Shown here: piece after piece, positions 1 through 10,193 of the stretch | Layout of the letters: each line of letters begins with the position of its first letter | How positions within the stretch are numbered: position 1 is the stretch's first letter | Origin: Jackrogersella multiformis | Lineage: Eukaryota > Ascomycota > Sordariomycetes > Xylariales > Hypoxylaceae | Reading direction: 5' to 3' | Length of the DNA: 64,000 nt | Assembly: GCA_902806575.1 (NCBI GenBank) | Contig: CADCXD010000010.1 | Span: 2,294,001-2,358,000, forward strand | Program-made: the position numbers and the translations under genes | The notes under the pieces: generated by a model | Told to the model about the DNA's origin: nothing | Database searches by the model: none | What the model saw: only the letters and a program-made list of their open reading frames with translations

Positions 1-391
1 GATAGTGATGGTGGTGGTGGTGAGTTGGTGATGAGGTAGATGGAAGATGGAAGGGAGTAGAAAGGTGGTAGAAGTGAGATTATAAGATGTTTCTGGGGGG
101 AAGAAAAACCTTCTTGGTGGGATGGTGCACTTTGTATTTAGTTTAGGTTGGGTCAAGTCATCAACCTGGCAAAGTGTGAAGAAGTGATCCACCGAGATCC
201 GACCCCCAAAGCGATTCTTGTCCTAAGGGCCTAAGGACCTAAGAGGCGTCCTCCCTTTTTGGACTTTTGACGTTTGGGCCTAATTAGTACGATGCGGTGC
301 GGTACGGTGCGGTGCCAGTGAGGCACTACTGCGGTGATGCGGTGATGCGATGATGTGGTGATGTAGTGATTTGGGTGTGGTTCTGGCTGAC

Positions 392-421
392 ACTGGTACT
401 GGTACTGGTACTGGTACTGGC
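392..421 (+). repeat. ACTGGT hexamer tandem repeat
   Basis: Five consecutive hexamers ACTGGT, the last ending in C. It translates to an LV dipeptide run in one frame, but no gene context supports coding. Confidence 0.9.
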
Positions 422-1621
422 ACTCGCACCCCTTTGGCGAAAAGGCGACGACGATGATATTGGTGTTGGTGGTGTTGATGGTTCAGGTGAGGATTGGGTT
501 AAATTATCATGGGATGGGAATGGGAAAACAAAGATGAGGATGAGGATAAAGGTGCGATGATGGAAGGGTCAAATTATGAATTACGGGGGCAGCCATTGTG
601 CTCGTTGGTGGTAATCAGTTTTTGGGGCAACTACCTAGAGGTAAGGTAAACTGTACAATCTTTTTAAAACGGCCTCCAGGGCTGCTGCTCTCTCTCTCTC
701 TCTGTCTCTTTCCCGTCCAAGGCTCAACATCCAGCTCGTCGCGAAGAAGCTACTAGCTTAGTGTTTGGTGGTGCACGAACCACCTGGGAATGTCACGTGT
801 TTTTAATATACTTTTTCTTTTATATTTTACTTTAGTAGCTAAAAACCTTGGAACTAATCCATTTTTATAATAGGGGCAACTACTACCTAGGTACCTACCT
901 ACCTACCTAGAAGACTGATCCATAGATACATAAATACATGATGCTATTTATTTATTGTTCCGTCAATCTAAAAGCCGAAGGTTTTCCATTGTTGCTTTTC
1001 TCATCACCCCTTCGACGAAAACATCATCACCGTTGTCTACGCCTACGATAGGTACCTGGGTAATCAATACATACCCTAGGTAGGTAATGTTACCTACCTA
1101 GGTGTAATGGTCACTTAGTGGTCACTTGGGTATAGTGGGTGGACGGTCAGAATGCTGATGCTTCCGTGGCTGAGGTTCTAGACAATAATATCCCTTGATT
1201 CTAGATATCGCATAGCTACCTCTTATTAGGTAGGTAGGTATCGCACCAAGAGGAATGCGTAGGTACTCAGCCCCTCCCCCCCTGCCATCCTAAAAGAAGT
1301 GATACTTTTCTGTATCACCGGCTGACACCGTTTGTCATGCTCATGGGGCAAATGAACAAATGAACCCAACCAAGAAATGGGGCTGGTGATCGAAAAGCCA
1401 TGGTGCCCTTGGGTTCCCTTCGTTTATTTACCTACCTGGGGCTGCTAGGTAGATACCTATGTACGCATCGCGCGGAAGGATGACACCGTACTAGCTCGCC
1501 AAGTTCTAAATGCCTTCGGGGATACCTACCTAAGGTAGTGTTATCTCAGATGGTCGGACACCGAATTGTAGGAAGATGATCCCATGAAAATGCCGCAAGG
1601 GGGTTTGTTAGGTTTGGTTAA

Positions 1622-1660
1622 ACCAATAACCAATAACCAGACAACCAGACAACCAGACAG
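1622..1660 (+). repeat. Short tandem repeats (ACCAATA, ACAACCAG)
   Basis: Two copies of a 7-base ACCAATA-type unit run straight into about three copies of an 8-base ACAACCAG unit. This is a compact satellite-like patch in intergenic DNA. Confidence 0.75.
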
Positions 1661-2540
1661 GCCAGGCCAACGTGGAATCAGGAATCCAACAATACAACCA
1701 TCTCTTACCTCTACCTTAGGTAGGTATCGCCAGTACTACTACATACCTATTAAATCACAAACTCCAAATACTTTTACTATTCGCCGAATACCTACCTAGG
1801 ATACCAAATAGAGATTAGAAGAACTCCAACTCTCGCGCAAATTTTGATCACCAACCCCTGCTTACATTGGCTACCTACCTGCTTAAGAGGTACGCATGAT
1901 TGAATACCGGTCTTCGCTTCACCAGGCCTAGATAATTTCCACGAACCCCACAGGCCTTTATCCAGCTTAGATGAGCAAACACATCACGCAGTTACAAAGC
2001 AGATCCGGTTCTGACTAAACGACAGGCGGTTGATAAAAAAGTCATGGCGTACATGAAATTCGTAGCCATCTACACTAGCCATCCTGCCAGCTTTACATTC
2101 ATGGCTTAGATGCCTATGGGGACTGGAGGATTCATTCCGAGTTAAAACATTCTCCCCTCCAATGATTATTTTGTCTCGGATTTTATTCTTGTCGCGGATC
2201 GACGATCAGGGCTACGAGCTACTGTGATCTATCTTAAATTCCTACATCGTATTATCCACGGACAAATCAATCCCCCATTTAGGTAGCTCTGATAGCACCT
2301 CAATGGCGCCACACGGCTCCGTTCACCAGTTGTCGGCTAGAGTATAGACGAGTTTATGATATCTCAAATGTCGTCGACGACGCAGCCTCAGTAACTCATT
2401 TTTTCGGGTCGAAACCTCATCCTAGCTAGTATTTGTGAAGTGTCTGTTCAGTATCTTCATCAATAACTACCAAATTCATCAATATAAATTCATTCATATC
2501 AATCAAATATGTTCACTACCGACGTTTTCAAAGCAGATTT

Positions 2541-4690
2541 TCAATGTTCCGTCATTCTAAGCAGTGTTATTATAAGGGTCGAGATTGTAATCCGACTCTT
2601 TGCGCGATCAACGCGTTGGCCGTCGCGAACGTCGCCCCTCCCAAGATCTCGAATAAGGTACCTAGGCATGTCAACATCAAACACCTTGCCAACCCAGTTA
2701 CGCAACTCGATGGCCGACAGTGAATCCAGCCCGTATGCATGTATTGGCTTTTGCGTATCCAGACGCTCCTTGGGAAACCCTAGAAGGACTGAGATAAGCT
2801 CAGTCAGCGCCTGGCACACGATCTGGGCGGCTTCCGTGCGCGTTCCCGTAGCTGCGAGCCGCGAGCTGATATCCAGCGTGTCCTTGCGCCTCGCGCTGTC
2901 GTCCTCTGTCTCGTCAAACCCGTCCGACGCGGGCACGTGGTGCGTATGTCCCGAGAATGGCTGCTGCATGGTGGCGGGCAAGTCGCCGGCGCCTATCCAG
3001 TGGGCAACAGGGCGGATGCCGACGAGAGCCTAGGCGGTGATTTCGTGGGGCGAAGATCCAGCCGCATTTGTGGTGTCGCAGAATATATCCAGTAATGCGC
3101 ACAGCTCGTCCACGTAGATAAACTCAAATTTGCACGCGCGCTCTATGCGGTCTAGGTGGTACGAGTGCGTGGCGAGGTAACCGACGTCGACGACGACGGC
3201 GCCGAGGTCTAGACTGATGGCGCGCTCACCTAGAGACATCCGATGTGCAGCCAGCGCGTCCTGGTACGTGTTGCCCGCATTATACGCCGCAAGTGCTCCG
3301 CTCCCTAGGATCCCCATCATCGACGACAACTGAATGAAGAAATCGAGACCCCAAGGTAGCTCGAGGTGTAAGTTCCTCGACGCCGCGACCTTAGAGTCAA
3401 CTGCAGCTTGCCAATCCTGAAAAGTCATATTCTCAAAGACAAGCTCCCGAGATAAATATGATTGGGCCTATTATTCCCGCGAAGAGAAATGAGCATAGAG
3501 TAGCACTTACCGTCAAAACTGCTGACGCTTATATGCACCCCTTTATAGGAGGCATTTTCTTGGAACACCCAGCTAGCACAGTCTGTAGGGCTCCCTTGTC
3601 GGAGACGTCGCATGGAGGCGCTTCCGCTTGAATTCCCGTCTTTTCTAACTCTGACAGAAGGTCGCGAGCTTCCGATGTCCGAGGGCCTGCCCTCGATAGC
3701 AAAATTAGGTAACGAGCACCACGACCGACGAGCCACCGCGCCATCGACCGACCCAACCCGCCGAGACCTCCCGAGATCAGGTAAGTGATATGAGGGTTGA
3801 GTTGATACGTCGGCTGTCTCTTCGATGGATCTGCTGGAAGTTGCTTGGTCCCGCGGTGCTAGTTTAGAAGATAATGTACTGACCTCTAGGCTTCACAATG
3901 TCTTTGAGAAAGGGGTATCTATGTCCGAATTGGGCATCAATACGCTGTCAAACGTTTTCTTTAACGAAGAAATAAGTATCAGGCGATCAGCGAACCAACT
4001 CTTTGGTAATATCCGCTCCGGTGGAATCCGGCAAGTGTCTATAATCCATTTGCTATCTTCTTCGCTCGACGCCGAAGACAAACCCGGTGGTCCAGCCCGA
4101 CGGGGTCAGGAATTCGTGGAGAAATAGCTTGCCGCCGGCCCTTAAGGCCTTTCGCACGTTGCGGAGGGCGCCCTCCAGGTCCGCTGTAACGCGGAGCACG
4201 TTGTCGGCGACAAGGACGTCATAGGAGGATGTAGCATCGTGGCACTGCTATCCCTGCGCGGCGAAGTCACGAGCCATGTCTAGGGTGCCAAAGGTCATTT
4301 GCGCTCGGAAGGCGGCAAACTCGTTCCCCGCGCCGTCCAAAAACACCGCCGAAATATCGGTGAAGTCGTAGCGGGCACAGCGGAGCGTCGTCCCGGCATC
4401 GTTAGGCTACGAGCGCAGCGCGTGGACGAAGTTCCGCATCGCAGACGCGGCCCCCCTGCCCACCTCGAGGATCCGCATATCTGGTGTCTGGTGTGCTAAC
4501 AGGTCCATGTATGTCGCGACCTGTGCGCCACCTCCGTAGCCGATCAGCTCCTCGTACTACCCTTTAGCAGCCCGGACTGCAGGAGTATCTCGATAAAAGC
4601 TAGTGAGATTTGACTTCTACGGGCGGAAGCTCTCAAGGAATTCTAATGTTTCCTGGTAGCTGAGCTTGTTGGGTTTAAGGATTACCTCAG
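2541..4690 (-). pseudogene. Decayed 3' half of a highly reducing polyketide synthase (MT, ER remnant, KR, ACP)
   Basis: Read on the minus strand this is the C-terminal part of a type I iterative polyketide synthase. About 4690-4100 encodes a C-methyltransferase domain with a degenerate SAM-binding segment (MRILEVGRGAAS). About 4080-3893 resembles an enoylreductase remnant. About 3800-3030 is a ketoreductase with its NADP motif (GGLGGLGRSMARWLVGRG). About 2980-2660 is an acyl carrier protein with the phosphopantetheine site GLDSLSAIELRNW. No KS, AT or DH domain is in the window. It is broken: in-frame stops lie at 4617-4619, 4557-4559, 4407-4409 and 4248-4250 in MT, 3529-3531 in KR and 3030-3032 before ACP. 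There are frame changes between MT and ER and near 2655, just after the ACP core. A probable intron lies in KR (about 3511 down to 3465). The stops are TAG or TAA, as CpA-to-TpA RIP would give. Domain calls are firm for KR and ACP, weaker for ER. Confidence 0.85.
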
Positions 4691-6567
4691 AGGTGCGTAA
4701 CACCCAATCAATGATTGTCCATCTTTTTCAACCCATTCGAACGGCGGCGCCCCCCCCGTGAATGGTGACTACCTAGGTACCCTTGCCTCCTCTATCGTTT
4801 GCTTAACTGCTGGGTCAGGGGACTGGTCGATAGGGAAGCGGGGCTCCATGGTAATGTCTAAGAGTATGATGGTATAATAGACTTAGACAGGTGATAACGT
4901 GTATGTGAATACTTGCCTAGTGTCCTGGTTGTGCCGAGAGTCGAGGCGGTTTAAGCCCTCTCTGGTGCAGGAAAATATCGATCGTATTTCTATACCCATT
5001 TTCACGGTCAAAGTCTGTCCGCGTTTGCGTAATCAACTTTATACTATATTCCTCATCGAACAGGCAGAGTAACTTGGCGGCGTCACCCCAAGCGTCCTGG
5101 GCTAGTTCAATTATGACTTCCAACTCCTCTTTCAAGCAGCAAAGACATCATTGAACTGGCCGAATGTGGACAATATTACGCACCCAAAATGGAGTACAAC
5201 AGATAAAAATACGATAAATATGACTCCTTCCTAAGATCACGACAAGGACGACGCCACCATCAACAAACGACGAAAACGCGCAAACTCCCAACAAGACTCC
5301 GAAACGCAAACGCGTACAGACCGCAGGACAGGAACAACGACTACAACTAGCACTAGAGGCGGCAGCACAAGAGCGATAGCGACGAACACGAGAATTGTCA
5401 GCGCAGCAACAAGGATGGGACAGATGGGTGCGCAATATCGTCCACATCCGGCCAGTTCAATGATGTCTTTGCTGCTTGAAGCATCTTCTCGGTAAGGACT
5501 CGCGAGTAGGTTGACAAAAGGCATTAGACAGATCCGAAGATGAAATAGGACTTTAAAATAGCTGATATAACACAAGAAAGGTAGGAGATGATGCATGGTG
5601 CTCATTAGACAGAGGATGAGGCTATATGCATTGTCGCCATGCACTTTCACCAGTCAAAGGGGCTCGGATTCTCATCTCGATCGAATATTAGAACTATAAC
5701 CTGACTGGCAGTTTTCTGGCGGCACAGTGCTGCAGTTGAGTCCTCGGCCGCCCTACATAGCTCTGGGAACCTATGCATATGTAGGTAAGTTTTGGGGTTG
5801 TATCTTCGGGGCGGCTATGTAAACCATGGTTGAAGCATGATCCTATGTGTCTTGGGATTGAAGTTGAAAATTTAATTAAAATAACAAGATCTCATCCACC
5901 ACATCGTTCCTTTATTATTAATCAAAAAATATGAGTGATTACAATCAGGGGTAGGAACAAGGTGCTCAGGGTTAAATTCTTTTTACCAGCACTCCCTATT
6001 AACGCCGATATCAGTCATTTTCGCGCATTGCGCGACTCGCTGAATCTTATATTACATTGGGATTTAGCTATTAAATTTACTTCCATCGTTATTGCCTTCC
6101 TCGGTACCTAGTCACTGAGCATAACCCATCCATCAATTCAATGTACCTATCTCGAGACGGAATTTTGATAGCGGGCGGCCGTCAGCGTTAACCGTGTAAG
6201 CCATTAAATTGCGTAAGGGACATGAGCCGTTGGTCAGATCTCAATGTGACAGATCAATTCGTTTTCCCTACGACAGGATGTAACTAGGCCCTGCTCAGAA
6301 TCCATCCAGCAGTGCTGTTAATGGAAACTTTTGTTGAGGCTAAGGCGAGAACATCGCAGACAGAGGCGATGGCTGTTAGCGGCGGCTTCGTGTTTCCCGG
6401 GAACGTGGTCCATGCCATAGGCCTGCCCGTAACGTGCCTACCCATAATGCGCCTACAATAAGGGTATGTGTGTCATTCTTAGTAAGGGGCACATCGAAGA
6501 AGTCGATTAGGGACACAGCAGATCATCGGAGTGTGCTTCAGTGGCTGCAGATTATCAAGTGGTTCGA
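4691..6567. other. Intergenic region with unresolved coding fragments
   Basis: No complete gene is visible. A 72-residue open frame at 4917-5135 (minus) is acidic and helical-looking but not recognised. On the plus strand about 5241-5400 reads as a basic stretch (KTPKRKRVQ) followed by a coiled-coil-like Ala/Gln/Glu segment with one in-frame TAG. That looks like a remnant of a mobile-element protein, but the family is not identified. From 5650 to 6567 nothing further is seen apart from the 3' flank of the AlkB-like gene. Confidence 0.5.
5131..5480. repeat. 55-bp inverted repeat flanking a 240-bp spacer
   Basis: The left arm, 5131-5185, and the right arm, 5426-5480, are reverse complements at 52 of 55 positions. 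The match ends abruptly on both sides, and all three differences are C/T transitions. Each arm reads through as KDIIELA in one frame, so the arms may be pieces of an old coding sequence rather than transposon termini. No target-site duplication is visible outside the arms. Confidence 0.8.
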
Positions 6568-7398
6568 TCACGGGCTATTACCTGTTGACCCTTTTGCGAC
6601 CATACGTTGCTTCTCTTCTTCTCTGATCCGCGCGTCACAGACACCGGGAAAGTTGCAATCGCACCTTATTGCATCTCCCCTCCTGACCGTCCTCATGGTC
6701 AGCGAGTATCTCTCCCGTCTCGACACAATCTGGCCGCCAATCCGGTCGGTCTTCCGTGCCCGGATGCCATGCGTGTACCCATATCTCGCAGCGCCTGTCA
6801 TAAGCAGAAGGGATCGACGCGGCAGCAATATCTCCCACGGCTCATCCGCTGTCTTGGCCCCGTCCCCACCCCCGGACTTGTCGGGAGTCGACGGCGCCGG
6901 TGCGACGGGAGCCTGCGGGTCTGCCGTTAGCGACCGCTTCGGGAGGCGCATGCGGCGCGCGTCGTTCGCGTCGCATTTCCGGAACGCCATGGCTACGGCG
7001 CTTCCGAACGACAGGCTGTAGAGAGGCTCCTCGAACATGGAGTGCGTATCCAGGTGAGGCGGGATTCCGGCTCCCGGCGGGTAATACTGGGTGGTGAACT
7101 GGTCCGGCAGATGCTCCTGGATCGGGAGTCGCGGAAGAAGATCCTGCATGTATATGGGGACGGGAGTGAATCTTGTGTCTGAGGCGCCAAATGTAGTATA
7201 GTCGAAGTGGTAACCAAAGTGCTGGCTGATGCGTCTCCGGCCGCCTTGTCGTGCGTCTTGGCTGTGAAAAGCCTCAATCATGGCAGCTTCTTCATCCTCG
7301 GTTATAAACTCGTGGATGAGCACTAATCCAATATCCCATCGCTGTATTTTGGGGTTATCTCCGTCACATGTTATGGTCGGGGCTCCTGTTATGGTCAT
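6568..7398 (-). CDS. AlkB-like Fe(II)/2-oxoglutarate dioxygenase
   Basis: A single-exon gene of 276 residues starting at ATG 7398. It has the AlkB fold signature: iron ligands H115 and D117 in GIPPHLDTHSMFEEP, a third ligand H210 in YGYTHGI, and 2-oxoglutarate-binding arginines near R230 and R236 (SRRERYSLTMR). The phrase around H115 and the following SLSFGS strand resemble the ALKBH8/ALKBH6 group more than the DNA-repair type. Such enzymes oxidatively demethylate or hydroxylate nucleic acids, often tRNA, or proteins. The methyltransferase domain of ALKBH8 is absent. A low-complexity insert rich in Pro, Ala, Gly and Asp (about 158-187) sits between the core strands. The C-terminal tail is basic. 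The family is firm; the substrate is unknown. Confidence 0.88.
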   Translation of the reverse strand: MTITGAPTITCDGDNPKIQRWDIGLVLIHEFITEDEEAAMIEAFHSQDARQGGRRRISQHFGYHFDYTTFGASDTRFTPVPIYMQDLLPRLPIQEHLPDQFTTQYYPPGAGIPPHLDTHSMFEEPLYSLSFGSAVAMAFRKCDANDARRMRLPKRSLTADPQAPVAPAPSTPDKSGGGDGAKTADEPWEILLPRRSLLLMTGAARYGYTHGIRARKTDRIGGQIVSRRERYSLTMRTVRRGDAIRCDCNFPGVCDARIREEEKQRMVAKGSTGNSP

Positions 7399-8302
7399 GG
7401 TAAAGGTTGCTGACTACTAAAAACGCGACGACTTGGTGAGAAGAAAAAGTATCTACATCACAATACAGATTTGATACCTAATCAATGCCCTCGATAGTAC
7501 AGTGGGCATAGAGACATACTTTCACACTGTACACTGTCAGAGAGTTAAAGTCCGATGAGGAACTAACCCTAACCCTGGTCCTAACCCTAACCCTTGGTGG
7601 ATATCATATTGCAGGTTGATAATGATACAGGTAACGTTGCTACCAGGTAACAAATGACTAAACATCTAGGTCAAGCCAGCCCAATTACCATTATCCATGG
7701 TCTCTTTTTGAATATCGAAATATTGTATATCAGGTGGCCAATTGCAGATATTTATCTACGGTTAGGTAGTACCTTAGGGGTATGGAATTCCTTCGAGATA
7801 ATACTAAGGTTAGCTCTTCTTGTTCACGCATACCTACCTAACCTAGGTATCTATCCCGGGAGACCTTCATCGGACATCCCGATAGATATTTCCACGACCG
7901 GTCTCGGCACAAATATAAACTACAAGATATATGGATATCCACAGGCTACCCGCATCACGCTACCACCTTGACCCCCACGATTATAACAAGGTGCATGTGG
8001 AGGTCACGCGAAAGCTCAGGAGCGGACCATATTGGAGAATCTACCAAGGTTAGATGCGTGGACTAGCTAATACGACTTGAATAAAACCTACGTGTGGCTC
8101 CAAGGGCTCTTTTCTTCTACCGACACGAAACTCCAAGGGAACCTTAATACGTGATTACTTCGCCATTTACAGTATCATCGTAAGCTATCCCTTGAGTCCT
8201 CCTCATATTTTACTGCTCTTTCGTAAACGAAGGGTATAGATAGTGGGAACACAATTAATTGAAGTTGACATCCTCAATAAACACTTGCATATCGCGCCAG
8301 TC
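7399..8302. other. Intergenic region
   Basis: This is the upstream region of both the AlkB-like gene and the alpha/beta hydrolase gene, which are divergent. It holds a telomere-like patch at 7563-7597 and an ACCTAGGT-type repeat near 7832-7851. An open frame at 7654-7971 has no recognisable features. Confidence 0.6.
7563..7597 (+). repeat. Interstitial telomere-like CCCTAA repeat
   Basis: Two short runs of the telomeric unit (CTAACCCTAACCC type) are separated by TGGTC. The TTAGGG-type repeat is the usual telomere of filamentous fungi. Here it is far from any chromosome end visible in the window. Confidence 0.8.
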
Positions 8303-9450
8303 ATGGGTTCCAACGACGTTGCATCTCTTGTAAACCCGTTACATCCCTCGATAGTCGAGAGGGTAGATCCAGTATTTGCCGAGATCTACACGCGCTACCA
8401 AGGTATTCTCCCCCTGGAGCTGTTCCCAGTCTATGTTCATGGTCACTCATTACCGAATTCACAGCACCTCAATTGCGAGCTGACCAAGTTCCGTATGAGG
8501 TCTACAATAAAGATAGGGTGAAGTATACCTTCCCGACCGCTAAGGTCAGCGGAGAGTCGCCAGATGTAGCTAGCAATATCATTTACAAGATCCCTGTGTC
8601 GAACCCTTCCGGTGAGATATCTATACAGGTATACCTGCCTACACCAGAAGCGATCGTCAGTGGTGGACTCGCACGGGAAGGCTTGCTTCCAGCACTTGTG
8701 AATTACCATGGTGGTGGTTTTGTCATTGGAGGCCTAGAATCAGACGAGTCGCTGTGTCGAAAGCTCTGCCAAAGAGTGGGTTGCGTTATAGTCAATGTCG
8801 ACTATCGACTTGCTCCAGAATATCCGCATCCTGTTTCTATCACTGATAGCTGGGAGGCGCTGAAGTGGACATTTGAAAACGCAGGAACCTTGAAGATAGA
8901 TCCATCACGCGTGGGAGTCAGTGGCCTCTCCGCTGGCGGGTGTATCGCAGCTGTACTCGCGCTGCTAGCTCGGGACGACCCGAGTTTACCACCCCTTGCC
9001 ATACAGCTGCTCATCGTGCCGGTGATCGACGCCAGATATGTACCGACGGAGGGTTCATGCGACCCCGCGAAGACACCATACAAAAGTTACATCGACTTCG
9101 AGTTCGCCCCTATGCTCCCCCTCCATCGTCTCGTCTGGTTCTACAATCTGTGGCTAGGAACGGACGAAGGCCGCACGGAAAAGGCCAACGACTTCCGCGC
9201 CTCGCCCATAGCCGCGGACTCCCATGCAAACCTGGCGCCGGCTCTCATCTGCTCTGCCGAGATCGACCCGCTCGTCTCGGAAGGGGCCGCATACCACGAG
9301 AAACTGACGGCAGCCGGTACCCCCAGCAAACTCAAGGTCTACAAGGGACAGGGGCATCCGTTTGGTCAGTGGGATGGGGAAAATCCAACATCGAAAGAGT
9401 TTGTCAGCGATTGTGTTAGCGAGCTAAAAGCCGCCTATACTATTAAATAG
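8303..9450 (+). CDS. Alpha/beta hydrolase fold-3 esterase (HSL-like)
   Basis: Two exons, 8303-8402 and 8465-9450, are joined across a 62-bp GT..AG intron and give 361 residues. The ATG at 8303 is chosen because its frame splices cleanly into the long second exon, whose own open frame lacks an ATG. The protein has the hormone-sensitive-lipase oxyanion motif HGGG (about 115-118), the nucleophile S189 in GLSAGG, and an acid/base pair at about D301 (AEIDPL) and H331 (GQGHPFG). It should hydrolyse carboxyl esters or acetylated small molecules. No signal peptide is visible, so it is probably intracellular. Homologues occur both in general metabolism and in secondary-metabolite clusters. No cluster partner is obvious next to it. 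Confidence 0.9.
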
Positions 9451-10193
9451 ATACTCAGACTGAAATCCCATATTAACCTTGGCTATTTCTTCATTGGATT
9501 GAGCTTTGTTACAATCGAAGAATACGGTGTGTTATGAGATTTGTCGAATAGTTACCTACCCTATGTAGGTACCTCTAGCTCTGCCTCTCTGCAAAGGGGT
9601 ACTCTAGACGTCCTATGTGTAATAATACGTGCGATGTATGTACCTCCATTAGGTAGTTACATACGTCCTCCGGACGTAAACAGAATCATCATCATCATCA
9701 TATGTAGGTACCTATTCAAAATGAAATATAACTCGATATTTTGTTTTTGGCACACCTTGGTAGAGTGAATGAAACAACTATCTCGAATGCTGTACATGAA
9801 AGAGTACGTATATGTAGCCCTGTTGTCACTTTTTCATGATATAATTATCCTAAAGGGGCACTAGCACTTGTTGGTCAGTCTGCCAGTTGACAGTCTTTTA
9901 CCTCGTAAAGCATCGCGACGCGTCGCGTAATTCGCAGGTGCCACGCCTTCTTCGTTACCTGCCACCCTACTTAATTCAAATACAGTGTACATGACAATTC
10001 TAGATACCTAGTATATCTACCGGTACGCGTGTAATTTGATAAATCTTCCCAGTTTTTTTGAACTCTTCAACCCAGCCCTCCAGATTTACGACAAACCATA
10101 AGTCAAGCCTGTATGGCCCCTTTTTGACGCTATTCCTATAATATCTTGAAACTTTCAGCTAATCTGTGAATTATAGAGAGAGAAACAACCAAC
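9451..10193. other. Intergenic region
   Basis: AT-rich spacer with a few ACCTAGGT-family elements (near 9552-9575 and 9650) and a short ATC run near 9687. No gene is seen. Confidence 0.65.

Larger units (their letters stand above)
1..2540. other. Gene-poor intergenic region
   Basis: No convincing gene is visible. The first 600 bases are rich in GTG/GATG simple repeats. From about 880 onward the stretch holds many copies of the palindromic ACCTAGGT family (near 889-911, 1072-1100, 1228-1242, 1526-1540, 1713 and 1789). A CT-rich run lies near 690-710. The short open frames here are low-complexity and lack family motifs. Confidence 0.7.

Noticed and set aside
5237..5650. 137-codon minus-strand frame with a strongly hydrophobic Val/Leu segment
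   Set aside because: The hydrophobic run is the antisense of a Lys/Gln/Ala-rich plus-strand stretch and spans one inverted-repeat arm, so it is probably not a gene.
7654..7971. 105-codon plus-strand frame between the AlkB-like and hydrolase genes
   Set aside because: It includes an ACCTAGGT repeat and has no recognisable feature.
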